Source: Peteryoungia desertarenae
GTDB lineage: Bacteria; Pseudomonadota; Alphaproteobacteria; Rhizobiales; Rhizobiaceae
Direction: 5' to 3'
Assembly: GCF_005860795.2 (NCBI RefSeq)
Contig: NZ_CP058350.1
Location: forward strand, 1,084,501 to 1,148,500
DNA: 64,000 nucleotides
Under the pieces are notes generated by a model. The model ran no database searches. It was not told the DNA's origin and saw only the letters and a program-made list of their open reading frames with translations. This document shows positions 18,864 to 26,874 of the stretch, one piece after another (positions within the stretch are counted from its first letter, which is position 1; each line of letters starts with the position of its first letter). The position numbers and the translations under genes are program-made.

Positions 18864-20486
18864 CTAGTTCGAAAGAAGGGCCATCAGGGTTTCAAGCCGG
18901 TCCGCTTCGCGCGGCAACTTGTCCTGCCTGAGCCGCGATATACGAGGAAAGCGCATGGCAATGCCGGATTTGTGGCGGCTTGAGCGGGCCAGTCCCTCAA
19001 AGGCGACTTCGACCACGAAACCATGATCGGGCTCCGCCCGAACCGCCCGAACCGGTCCGAACCGGTCCACCGTATTGTTGCGGACGAAGCGGTCGAGGAT
19101 TTCGAGTTCCTGATCGGTGAAACCGAAATAGGCCTTGCCAACAGGCACCAGAACATCTCCCTCGTCCGGCAGCGAGGTCCAGACGCCAAAGGTGAAGTCG
19201 GAATAATAGCTTGATCGTTTTCCATGCCCGCGCTGGGCATACATCAGGACAGCATCCGCATTCATCGGGTCCCGTTTCCATTTGAACCAGGGGCCCTTCG
19301 CCCGCCCAGCCTGATAGGTGCTGTCGAGCCGCTTGAGCATCAGGCCTTCGATGACCGGATCGGGAGGCGAGGCGCGCAGCTCTTCAAGCTCCTGCCAGCT
19401 CGAAAACGCCACAAGCGGTGACAGATCGAAGCGATCCGGTCGCTCTGCCTCAATCAGCGTTGCAAGCCGCTCACGTCGCGTCACGAAGGGTTCGCTGCGA
19501 ATATCTTGGCTGCCATCAAACAGGATGTCATAGGCACGAATGAAGACGGGATAGTCCTCCATCATCCTGGCCGTCACCGTCTTCCGGTTGAGGCGTTGCT
19601 GCAGATCGGAGAAGGTCCGGGTCGGCTGATTGCTGCGGCTGGTGCCGCCGACCAGCAATTCGCCATCGATGACGCCTTCGAAACGGGCGGCCTCGACGAT
19701 ATCGGGAAAGGCCCCGGAGATATCGTCGCCGGAACGCGAATAGAGGCGATTGCGTCCTGAGCCACAGGACATTTGCACGCGGATTCCGTCCCATTTCCAC
19801 TCGGCGGCAAAATCAGCCGGGTCGAGTATGGCGAAATCCCTGTCTTCAATCGGCGTGGCCAGCATGACCGAATGGAAGATCGCCGGCGTTGCCAGTTCCG
19901 GCTTTTCCGACCGGTCCTCCAGCCAGGCGAAGAGTTCGAGATAAGGCGGCTTCAAGCCATGCCAGAGGCTTTCGATATCCTCGATGTCTTTGTTGCCGAA
20001 GCTGGCAAGCGCCTGCTTGGCAAGGCGCGCCGAAACCCCGATGCGCAAACCGCCGGTCACCAGCTTGAGCAGCGCAAAGCGCTCCGATGTCCCAAGCCGG
20101 TCCAGAAGATCGCGCATCACGCCGCGCGTCTCGTTGCGCGAAAGCTTCTGAAGCCGTTCGACGATCTGTGAGAGCCTGACGCTTTGCGGATCGATATCCT
20201 GGTCTTTCGGAGTGGCAGGCTCCCAGACGAGGGAGATGGTTTCGGCCAGATCCCCGACATAGTCATAGGAGTAACGAAACAGAACCTCGTCCATTCGCTC
20301 CAGAACCAGCTCCCTAAGCAGTGCGGGTTTGACGCTGCCGATCTCCAGACCGCCGGTCAAGGCAGCAAGTGCATAGCCTCGGTCCGGATCGGGCGTTGCC
20401 CGGAAATAGTCCTCCAGCAGCTTCAGCTTGCCATTGCGGCTTGGCGTCAGAACCAGGCGATCGAGCAGATCGGCAAAGGACTTCAT
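18864..20486 (-). CDS. ATP-dependent DNA ligase of the ligase-exonuclease repair pair
   Basis: The 540-residue protein has an N-terminal DNA-binding domain (residues 1-200), an adenylation domain with the nucleotidyl lysine in EWKWDGIRVQ (about 229-238), GVIDGELLV, EGLMLKRLDSTYQAGR and KWKRDP, and a C-terminal OB-fold. This is the bacterial ATP ligase that typically accompanies a beta-CASP exonuclease, an Lhr-type helicase and a PdeM phosphoesterase. Only the exonuclease partner is adjacent here. It is distinct from NAD-dependent LigA and from the Ku-associated LigD because it lacks polymerase and nuclease domains. The exonuclease gene ends 3 bases upstream, so the two are co-transcribed. A role in DNA damage repair is inferred. 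Confidence 0.88.
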   Translation of the reverse strand: MKSFADLLDRLVLTPSRNGKLKLLEDYFRATPDPDRGYALAALTGGLEIGSVKPALLRELVLERMDEVLFRYSYDYVGDLAETISLVWEPATPKDQDIDPQSVRLSQIVERLQKLSRNETRGVMRDLLDRLGTSERFALLKLVTGGLRIGVSARLAKQALASFGNKDIEDIESLWHGLKPPYLELFAWLEDRSEKPELATPAIFHSVMLATPIEDRDFAILDPADFAAEWKWDGIRVQMSCGSGRNRLYSRSGDDISGAFPDIVEAARFEGVIDGELLVGGTSRSNQPTRTFSDLQQRLNRKTVTARMMEDYPVFIRAYDILFDGSQDIRSEPFVTRRERLATLIEAERPDRFDLSPLVAFSSWQELEELRASPPDPVIEGLMLKRLDSTYQAGRAKGPWFKWKRDPMNADAVLMYAQRGHGKRSSYYSDFTFGVWTSLPDEGDVLVPVGKAYFGFTDQELEILDRFVRNNTVDRFGPVRAVRAEPDHGFVVEVAFEGLARSSRHKSGIAMRFPRISRLRQDKLPREADRLETLMALLSN

Positions 20487-20489
20487 CGC

Positions 20490-21503
20490 CTAATCCCCTT
20501 CGTCTTCATAGCCGACCAGATGAAGCGGACGGGCGGCGATCCCTGCAAGCTCGCACCAGCGGACCAGCGCTTCCTCTCGTCCATGCGTTACCCAGACCTC
20601 GGCTGGTCGGATCTCGCTGATCGTCGCTTTGAGCTCGGGCCAGTCACAATGGTCGGAGATCACCAGCGGCAGTTCGACGCCGCGTTGCTTGGCGCGCTGG
20701 CGCACCATCATCCAGCCAGAGGCAAAGGCAATCAGCGGATCTGTAAAACGGCGGGCCCAACGGTCGTTGAAGGCAGACGGCGGGCCAATGATGATCTCGC
20801 CTTCGAAGCCTGGTCCCTTGCGGCCCTCGATCGTGGCGGGTCGAAGGTCGCCGAGATCGACACCCTGTTCCTGATAATAGTCGCAGAGCCTTGTCAGGGC
20901 CCCGTGCAGGAAGATCGGTCGATCATAGCCGCTGCGGCGGATGAGCGAGATGACCCGTTGCGCCTTTCCCAGGGCATAGGCACCGACGAGGTGACTGCGA
21001 CCTGGAAACTGGGCAATAGAGTGCAAGAGCTTCGCGGTTTCGCGTAAAGGATCGGGGTGGTGGAAGACAGGCAGGCCGAACGTCGCCTCCGTAATGAAGA
21101 CATCGCAGGCGACAGGCTCGAAGCCGGCACAGGTCTGGTCATCGCCGCGCTTGTAATCCCCGGATACGACGATACGCGTACCCGCATGCTCTATGGCGAT
21201 CTGCGCTGAGCCGAGCACATGGCCTGCGGGGTGAAACGACACAGCGACACCATCGATGTGAACTGTGTCGCCAAAAGCAATCGCCTGTTCCTGTTGGCAA
21301 AATCCGGCACCATAACGGATTTTCATGATGTCGAGGGTCTGGCGCGTGGCAAGCACATGGCGGTGGCCTGCCCTTGCATGGTCCGAATGCCCGTGAGTGA
21401 TCAGAGCCCTGTCGACCGGACGGACCGGGTCGACATAAAAACTGCCGATCGGACAGTGGAGCCCGGCAGGGGTCGGATGCAGAAGAAGGTCAGCCTTGAT
21501 CAT
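20490..21503 (-). CDS. Ligase-associated metallo-beta-lactamase-fold exonuclease
   Basis: The 337-residue protein has the metallo-beta-lactamase/beta-CASP nuclease fold. The metal motif HGHSDHARAGH is at about residues 37-47, HPAGHVLGSAQI near 112, SGDYKRGDD near 135, and the beta-CASP part follows (FITEATFGLPVF, LHGALTRLCDYY). It matches the SNM1-like exonuclease that partners bacterial ATP-dependent DNA ligases. It is the first gene of a two-gene operon with that ligase and would trim DNA ends before sealing. Upstream the region is short and shared with the DUF2177 gene on the same strand. Helicase and PdeM partners are not in this window. Confidence 0.87.
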   Translation of the reverse strand: MIKADLLLHPTPAGLHCPIGSFYVDPVRPVDRALITHGHSDHARAGHRHVLATRQTLDIMKIRYGAGFCQQEQAIAFGDTVHIDGVAVSFHPAGHVLGSAQIAIEHAGTRIVVSGDYKRGDDQTCAGFEPVACDVFITEATFGLPVFHHPDPLRETAKLLHSIAQFPGRSHLVGAYALGKAQRVISLIRRSGYDRPIFLHGALTRLCDYYQEQGVDLGDLRPATIEGRKGPGFEGEIIIGPPSAFNDRWARRFTDPLIAFASGWMMVRQRAKQRGVELPLVISDHCDWPELKATISEIRPAEVWVTHGREEALVRWCELAGIAARPLHLVGYEDEGD

Positions 21504-21543
21504 GCCAGCAATCTAGGGCGAGACCGCCCCGTTGACCACGGGA

Positions 21544-21945
21544 TCAATTGCTGAAGCGTGACACGACATAATAGCCGGCTGCAGCCGCTGTTGCCGTCAG
21601 TACGGCACCCCAGGCCATGTCCACGATGCTCACGGTCAGCGACCATCCCTTCAGCGTGGCGAGGTTCGTCATGTCGTAGGTGCCATAGGCCAGCAGGCCA
21701 AGGAGAGCGCCATTTACCAGCGCGGTCACGATTGTACCGGCATTCACCGCTGGCATGACGGCGAAATAGACAATGCCGGCCACGTAGAAAAGGTAGAAGG
21801 CACCCGCAGCGGCGAAATTGGGAGTTGCCAGCAGGAGGTCTCCGATATGGCGACGGTAAAAGCCAATGGCGATCCGCGTCAGCCACACATAATCGATCCC
21901 GAAGAACACGACCGCTGTCGATACATAGGCGATAACGTAGTTCAT
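21544..21945 (-). CDS. DUF2177 membrane protein
   Basis: The 133-residue protein has four hydrophobic segments (VIAYVSTAVVFFGIDYVWL, FAAAGAFYLFYVAGIVYFAV, TALVNGALLGLLAYGTYDM, VDMAWGAVLTATAAAAGYYV). It matches the DUF2177 family, of unknown biochemical role. Members are often found next to ECF11-type sigma/ChrR pairs, as here (chrR ends 51 bases upstream on the same strand). It is therefore probably part of the same stress response. ATG 21945 gives the conserved MNYVIAYV start; an upstream start at 21975 would add ten residues without family resemblance. Confidence 0.75.
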   Translation of the reverse strand: MNYVIAYVSTAVVFFGIDYVWLTRIAIGFYRRHIGDLLLATPNFAAAGAFYLFYVAGIVYFAVMPAVNAGTIVTALVNGALLGLLAYGTYDMTNLATLKGWSLTVSIVDMAWGAVLTATAAAAGYYVVSRFSN

Positions 21946-21995
21946 GGGTCGAACCTTGTTTTGCGGCCCGCTCACCTGAACGGGCCCTGGGGCTG

Positions 21996-22688
21996 CTAGA
22001 TCCCGAGAACGGGCTGGACGAGCCGCACCATCAGGCTTCGGAACTTCAGGGGTGCATCAGTCACCGCAAGACAGATGCAGTCCTCGTCCGGCGTTGCCAC
22101 GGGCTGATGCGTCAACGTCTCATCGGCTTCTTCAATGTCGCCGCGACGGAAAATCGCTTCGCCATCCGTGAAGCTGCCCTTGAGCACCAGGGTCAATTCA
22201 CGCCCGCCATGGGAATGCTCGGGGACCGGCTTTCCAGCCGGGATCTTCAGCAGGCGAACCTGGCTTTCCCGATCCCCGGTCTTGATCGGAATATGATAGG
22301 CCCCACGACCAAGCGCTTTCCACTTCAGGCTACCGACATCGCCCCCGAGGTAAGAGCGAAGCGGTTCGGGCAAGACAGGCATATCTGTCGCCCTCGGTGC
22401 CACGATCGACTTGTCGTCATTGCCGACAACGGGCTTGTCGGCCTTCAGTCTTGCCTTCATGTTTTCCCAGCTGTCGGCGGACACCGTCTCCGGCTGCGGC
22501 GTGACCTCGGTCGCACTCATTTCCAGAAGCTCACCGGCTGCATGCTCCATGAAGGACAACCGGCGACGGCAGTTGGGGCAAAGCGCCAGATGCGTTGCCA
22601 CAGCAATGCTCCAGCCTTCCGTCAGGCTGCCGGAGGCGTAGGCAAGAAGCAGTTCGTCACTGATATGATGCTGGACGTTCACGCTCAT
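21996..22688 (-). CDS. chrR: ChrR-type zinc anti-sigma factor with cupin domain
   Basis: The 230-residue anti-sigma factor has two domains. The N-terminal ZAS domain binds zinc through His-x3-Cys-x2-Cys (HLALCPNC, about residues 32-39) plus an upstream histidine (HHISDELLLAYASG). The C-terminal cupin domain has PEHSHGGRELTLVLKGSF and ADETLTHQP, which give the second zinc site found in Rhodobacter ChrR. ChrR sequesters its ECF sigma factor until singlet oxygen or related stress. Its ATG overlaps the sigma stop by four bases (22685-22688), so stoichiometric co-translation is expected. Confidence 0.88.
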   Translation of the reverse strand: MSVNVQHHISDELLLAYASGSLTEGWSIAVATHLALCPNCRRRLSFMEHAAGELLEMSATEVTPQPETVSADSWENMKARLKADKPVVGNDDKSIVAPRATDMPVLPEPLRSYLGGDVGSLKWKALGRGAYHIPIKTGDRESQVRLLKIPAGKPVPEHSHGGRELTLVLKGSFTDGEAIFRRGDIEEADETLTHQPVATPDEDCICLAVTDAPLKFRSLMVRLVQPVLGI

Positions 22689-23254
22689 GCGCGTTCCTCC
22701 AAGGCTGCGCGAAGCTTGGCGAAGGCCAGGCGAATACGGGATTTGACCGTTCCCATCGGAAGACCGAGCTCAGCGGCGATCGCGCTATGTGAAGATTCGT
22801 TGTAGAAGGACATTTTAAGCAATTCGAGCTGTTCCGGTGGGAGTGTTTCCATGGCGCGCCGAAGACGATCCGCTTCCTGCCGGCTTTCATACTCCACGTC
22901 GGCCGGTGCGACATCGTCCGCCACGAAGGCTGGATCGGTCGGATCAAAGGTCGGGCGACGCTCCTTGCGAAAGGCGTCGATGCGCAGGTTACGGGCGATC
23001 GTGAAGATCCAGCTGGAGACATTGCCCCTTGCCGGATCAAATTGATCTGCCTTGTTCCAGACTGCCAGCATTGTCTCTTGCATCAACTCTTCAGCCGCCT
23101 GCCCGTCTCTGGCGAGTTTCGCCATGTAAGCGCGAACCTTGGGTCCATAATGTTTGAAGAGCGTTTCGAACGCCTCTATGTCTCGATCTTTGCCAACGGC
23201 GGCAAGAAGTTCGGTGAAATTGCGCTGCGCAGGATCATCAACCGTCTGGGACAT
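22685..23254 (-). CDS. rpoE: ECF sigma factor of the ChrR-controlled RpoE (ECF11) type
   Basis: The 189-residue ECF sigma factor has region 2 (ETLFKHYGPKVRAYMAKLARDG, AEELMQETMLAVWNKADQFD, SSWIFTIARNLRIDAFRKERR) and region 4 (LPPEQLELLKMSFYNESSHSAIAAELGLPMGTVKSRI). Coupling to a ChrR anti-sigma gene indicates the singlet-oxygen RpoE of Rhodobacter. ATG 23254 is chosen as start: the upstream frame stays open to 23560 but crosses the promoter region. A promoter-like pair TGATCC-N16-CGTAGT at 23397-23370 probably drives autoregulated expression, leaving a leader of about 110 bases. The divergent operon has a matching promoter. Confidence 0.88.
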   Translation of the reverse strand: MSQTVDDPAQRNFTELLAAVGKDRDIEAFETLFKHYGPKVRAYMAKLARDGQAAEELMQETMLAVWNKADQFDPARGNVSSWIFTIARNLRIDAFRKERRPTFDPTDPAFVADDVAPADVEYESRQEADRLRRAMETLPPEQLELLKMSFYNESSHSAIAAELGLPMGTVKSRIRLAFAKLRAALEERA

Positions 23255-23369
23255 AGATACGCTTTTTTTCCCTTTATGGAGCGATGCAACAACACTCTGC
23301 CGCGCAATATGCCCGGATTCATTGTGGCACGCATCTGCCGTCATGGGAATCGCTCTTATCATGCTGGCA

Positions 23370-23397
23370 ACTACGCGAGTGTTGAAATGCCGGATCA
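23370..23397 (-). promoter_or_regulatory. Putative ECF-sigma promoter of the sigma/chrR operon
   Basis: Read on the minus strand, TGATCC (23397-23392) and CGTAGT (23375-23370) are separated by 16 bases. The same GATCC-N16-CGTA arrangement occurs divergently at 23424-23451. Shared, unusual elements in front of both operons next to an ECF sigma gene suggest recognition by that sigma factor. Confidence 0.65.
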
Positions 23398-23423
23398 CTC
23401 CCCACCAAATAATTTCGCACCAT

Positions 23424-23451
23424 CGATCCATTTGCATGTAGGCTGCGTAAA
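23424..23451 (+). promoter_or_regulatory. Putative ECF-sigma promoter of the FAD oxidoreductase operon
   Basis: CGATCC (23424-23429), 16 bases, then CGTAAA (23446-23451), ending 41 bases before the ATG of the oxidoreductase. It matches the divergent site at 23397-23370 in both elements and in spacing. The two -35 elements are only 26 bases apart. Confidence 0.65.
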
Positions 23452-23492
23452 GGGACCGATAGCAACAATTTCTACAAAGGGTTACGGCGGGG

Positions 23493-24851
23493 ATGGACAC
23501 TGGATTGATTGGAGCCGCGTTCGGCGGTAAGCGCAGGATCGCGGTCGTCGGATCAGGCATTTCCGGCCTTTCGGCAGCATGGTTGCTGAGCCGTTCACAC
23601 GATGTCGTGCTCTACGAAACGGAGGGTCGACCCGGCGGACATTCCCACACGGTTGTCGCCCATACGGCGGGTCGGCATATCCCGGTCGATACCGGATTCA
23701 TCGTCTATAATGACCGCAATTATCCTAATCTTGTCGCCCTGTTCGACCATCTGAAGGTTCCCAACCTGCCTTCGAACATGTCATTTGCCGCATCCCTGGA
23801 GCGCGGCCGCTTCGAGTATTCGGGCTCGGGCTTGAAGGGTCTGCTCGGCCAGCGTAGCAATCTGTTCCGCCCGCGTTTCTGGAAGATGGTGTCCGACATC
23901 CTGCGCTTCTACAAGGAAGCGCCGGCCCTGCTCGAAAAGCCTGAACTCGAAACAGTGAGCCTCGGCGATTATTTGGCGACTGCCGGTTATGCAGAGAGCT
24001 TTGTGGAAGACCATCTGCTGCCGATGGGGGCAGCGATCTGGTCGACAACGGCCCACGAAATGCGGCTTTATCCGCTGCATGCCTTCATTCGCTTCTTTGG
24101 CAATCATGGTCTGCTTTCGCTGAAGGACAGGCCGCAATGGCGCACCGTAGAAGGCGGAAGCCGCGAATATGTGAAACGGATCCTGGCTGACTTTGCCGGC
24201 GAGGTGCGGCTCTCCACCCCTGTCAGGACAATCCGGCGTTTGCCGACCGGCGTCGAGGTGGTTGACGCAGCCGGCCACTCTGACCGCTTTGACGATGTGG
24301 TCCTGGCCACCCACGCAAATCAGAGCCTCGACATGATGGAAGATGCCGATGAGGCCGAACGGGCAATTCTCGGCTCCTTCCAGTACACGCCGAACGAGGT
24401 CATCCTGCATTGCGACGAGGAATTGATGCCAAAGCGTCGTGCCGTGTGGTCAAGCTGGAACTATCTCTCCGAGCGCCGCGATGACGGCAGCAGCAATCTC
24501 TGCGTGACCTACTGGATGAACAAGCTGCAGTCGCTGGATCCGAATGCTCCACTTTTTGTAACGCTCAATCCCTGCCGTCCGATTGATCCGTCCAAGATCA
24601 TTCAAACCTTCAATTACGAGCACCCGCTCTTTGACGCCGCAGCGATCACGGCACAGAAAAAGCTCTGGCAGTTGCAGGGTCGCCGCCGGACCTGGTTCTG
24701 CGGCGCTTACTTCGGCAGCGGCTTCCATGAGGACGGTTTGCAGTCAGGCCTCGCGGTGGCCGAAGCACTCGGTGGTGTGCGACGCCCCTGGACGGTGGCC
24801 AATGAATCCGGTCGGATCGTGCTCGGCGAACAGCTTGAGGCTGCTGAATGA
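23493..24851 (+). CDS. FAD-dependent amine-oxidase-type oxidoreductase
   Basis: The 452-residue flavoprotein has an N-terminal dinucleotide fold (RIAVVGSGISGLSAAWLLSR, about 14-33, then YETEGRPGGHSHT) and a C-terminal amine-oxidase-like signature (WFCGAYFGSGFHEDGLQSGLAVAEAL) that closes the FAD site. It belongs to the NAD(P)-binding/amine oxidase group found with DUF1365 and cyclopropane-synthase-like genes. In such clusters it is thought to act on acyl chains of membrane lipids, perhaps as a desaturase or saturase; the substrate is not proven. It overlaps the next gene by ATGA and sits behind the putative ECF promoter. Confidence 0.85.
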   Translation: MDTGLIGAAFGGKRRIAVVGSGISGLSAAWLLSRSHDVVLYETEGRPGGHSHTVVAHTAGRHIPVDTGFIVYNDRNYPNLVALFDHLKVPNLPSNMSFAASLERGRFEYSGSGLKGLLGQRSNLFRPRFWKMVSDILRFYKEAPALLEKPELETVSLGDYLATAGYAESFVEDHLLPMGAAIWSTTAHEMRLYPLHAFIRFFGNHGLLSLKDRPQWRTVEGGSREYVKRILADFAGEVRLSTPVRTIRRLPTGVEVVDAAGHSDRFDDVVLATHANQSLDMMEDADEAERAILGSFQYTPNEVILHCDEELMPKRRAVWSSWNYLSERRDDGSSNLCVTYWMNKLQSLDPNAPLFVTLNPCRPIDPSKIIQTFNYEHPLFDAAAITAQKKLWQLQGRRRTWFCGAYFGSGFHEDGLQSGLAVAEALGGVRRPWTVANESGRIVLGEQLEAAE

Positions 24852-25639
24852 GCTTTGCATCTGCCATTTATGCCGGTCATGTTGTCCATGTCCGGCATCG
24901 TCCCAAACAGCACAAGCTGCGCTACAGCGTGTTCTCACTGCTGCTTGACCTGGACGAAATGCCCGTGCTGAGCCAGACTCTGCGGCTCTTTGGCCATAAT
25001 CGCCGCGCAGTCTATTCCGTCCATGACAAGGATCATGGCGATGGCGTCGAAGGAGGTCTGCGTCGATGGGCGGATGAAAAGCTTCGCGAAGCAGGCCTTG
25101 AGCCAACGGGCATGCGCATTCGCATGCTCTGTTATCCCCGTATTCTGGGTTATGTCTTCAATCCGCTGACAGTTTACTTCTGCCACGCTGCGGACGGCAG
25201 GCTCGCCGCAATTCTCTATGAGGTCTGCAACACCTTCAAGGAACGCCACACCTATGTGATCCCGGTTTCCGCCGACGATGGGCCGGTGCGGCATCAATGC
25301 GCCAAGGAAATGTATGTCTCGCCGTTCATCCCCATGGACTGCACCTATAATTTCAGCATTCAGCCTCCCGAGGAAACGGTTTCCATCAACATTGGCGAAA
25401 CAGACAGCGAAGGAGCCTTGCTCTTTGCAGGTTTCAGCGGAAAGCGCCGGGACTTGTCGGACGGCAGCTTATTGCGCATGCTGCTGGCTTATCCGCTGAT
25501 GACCCTCAAGGTCATGGGTGGCATTCACTGGGAGGCCTTGCGCCTGTGGTGGAAAGGCACGCCGATCTATCGTCACACCCCAGCCGCTAACCCGGTGGCC
25601 ACCTCTATCATTTTGCATAACGGGATAAAGAAGTCATGA
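24848..25639 (+). CDS. DUF1365 protein
   Basis: The 263-residue protein of the DUF1365 family starts AIYAGHVVHVRHRPKQHKLRYSVFSLLLDLDE. It contains LCYPRILGYVFNPLTVYFCH and the FKERHTYVIP and MYVSPFIPMD segments typical of the family. No catalytic mechanism is established. Members are nearly always encoded between an FAD oxidoreductase and a cyclopropane-fatty-acid-synthase-like enzyme, and both neighbours overlap it by four bases here. It is therefore probably a component of the same lipid-modifying pathway under the ECF sigma factor. Confidence 0.87.
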   Translation: MSFASAIYAGHVVHVRHRPKQHKLRYSVFSLLLDLDEMPVLSQTLRLFGHNRRAVYSVHDKDHGDGVEGGLRRWADEKLREAGLEPTGMRIRMLCYPRILGYVFNPLTVYFCHAADGRLAAILYEVCNTFKERHTYVIPVSADDGPVRHQCAKEMYVSPFIPMDCTYNFSIQPPEETVSINIGETDSEGALLFAGFSGKRRDLSDGSLLRMLLAYPLMTLKVMGGIHWEALRLWWKGTPIYRHTPAANPVATSIILHNGIKKS

Positions 25640-26853
25640 GTCATGCCGAGCGTGAAATGCCAACCACAATTCATGGCCGGCCCTTCTGGCAGCGCCTCGT
25701 CTGTTCCTGGGCAGATCGCATCACCCATGGTCGCTTGACCCTCCAGTTTGAAAACGGCCAGGACCACGTGGCCATCGGTGATCGTCCGGGTCCGACCGCT
25801 GTTCTGGTGATCCACCGCCCGCGATCCGTGGTGCGTATGGTGACGAATGGCACCCTGGGCTTTTCGCAGGCTTATATGGACGGGGATCTGGACACGCCGG
25901 ACCTCGGCGCCCTGCTGGAACTGGCGGTGGTCAATGAGGGCGGGCTTTCCTCCGTCCTGCGCTCATCCAAGGCATTTGCCATGCTGGCGCGGCTTCGCCA
26001 TCGCCTGCGTCGCAATTCCAAGCGAGGCAGCCGCCGCAACATTGCCTTCCATTACGACCTCGGCAACGATTTCTATAGGCTCTGGCTCGATCGCACGATG
26101 ACCTATTCCTCCGCCCTTTACGAGCGGCCCGGCATGTCACTTTCCGAGGCGCAGGATGCGAAATATGCGCGGATTGTGCGGGAACTGAACATCGGCCCGG
26201 ATGACCATGTCCTTGAGATCGGGTGCGGTTGGGGTGGTTTTGCCGAGCATGTGGTGCGCGCGACCGGCTGCAGGGTCACCTGCCTTACGCTTTCGGTCGA
26301 GCAGGCACGTTTTGCGCGCGAACGGTTGGAGAAAGCGGGGCTTGCTGACCGTGTTGAAATTCGCTTGCAGGATTATCGCGACTGCCCCGGCAAGTTTGAC
26401 AAGATTGTCTCCATCGAAATGTTTGAGGCGGTCGGTGAAGAAAACTGGGCAACCTATTTCAGGACGGTGCGAGACAGACTGGTGGCCGGTGGCAAGGCGA
26501 TCATCCAGTCGATCACCATCAGCGAGGACCGGTTCGAGCGCTATCGCCGCAGTGCTGACTTCATACAGACCTACATTTTTCCGGGTGGTATGTTGCCCTC
26601 GATCGAGGTCTTCGGTCGCGACGCGCGACGCCAGGGCCTGTCGGTTGAGGATGCATTTGCTTTCGGCAAGGACTATGATCGCACGCTGCTAGCCTGGGAT
26701 AGTGCTTTCACCAGCAATTGGCAGCGGATCGAACCCCAGGGATTTGATCGTCATTTCTATCGCATGTGGCGGCTTTATCTGCATTATTGCGCCGTCGGCT
26801 TCCGCCATGGGCGCATTGATGTCGTTCAGTTCAAGCTCGGCAATCCGGCCTGA
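25636..26853 (+). CDS. Cyclopropane-fatty-acyl-phospholipid synthase family methyltransferase
   Basis: The 405-residue SAM-dependent enzyme of the Cfa/CmaS family has the SAM-binding loop VLEIGCGWGGFAEH (about 193-206). It also has the acyl-site segments NIAFHYDLGNDFYRLWLD, MTYSSALY and YIFPGGMLPSIE. It would add a methyl or methylene group across the double bond of unsaturated phospholipid acyl chains. In R. sphaeroides a homologue under RpoE control is linked to singlet-oxygen tolerance. It is last in the three-gene operon and overlaps DUF1365 by ATGA. The 3' end overlaps a 10-bp hairpin (26839-26863). Confidence 0.88.
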   Translation: MSHAEREMPTTIHGRPFWQRLVCSWADRITHGRLTLQFENGQDHVAIGDRPGPTAVLVIHRPRSVVRMVTNGTLGFSQAYMDGDLDTPDLGALLELAVVNEGGLSSVLRSSKAFAMLARLRHRLRRNSKRGSRRNIAFHYDLGNDFYRLWLDRTMTYSSALYERPGMSLSEAQDAKYARIVRELNIGPDDHVLEIGCGWGGFAEHVVRATGCRVTCLTLSVEQARFARERLEKAGLADRVEIRLQDYRDCPGKFDKIVSIEMFEAVGEENWATYFRTVRDRLVAGGKAIIQSITISEDRFERYRRSADFIQTYIFPGGMLPSIEVFGRDARRQGLSVEDAFAFGKDYDRTLLAWDSAFTSNWQRIEPQGFDRHFYRMWRLYLHYCAVGFRHGRIDVVQFKLGNPA

Positions 26854-26863
26854 CCGGATTGCC
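26839..26863 (+). terminator. Hairpin at the 3' end of the cfa-like gene
   Basis: GGCAATCCGG (26839-26848) and CCGGATTGCC (26854-26863) form a perfect 10-bp stem around CCTGA, including the stop codon. There is no T-tract, so it may serve as mRNA 3' protection between the two convergent genes rather than as an efficient intrinsic terminator. Confidence 0.4.
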
Positions 26864-26874
26864 TGACTGGGCGA

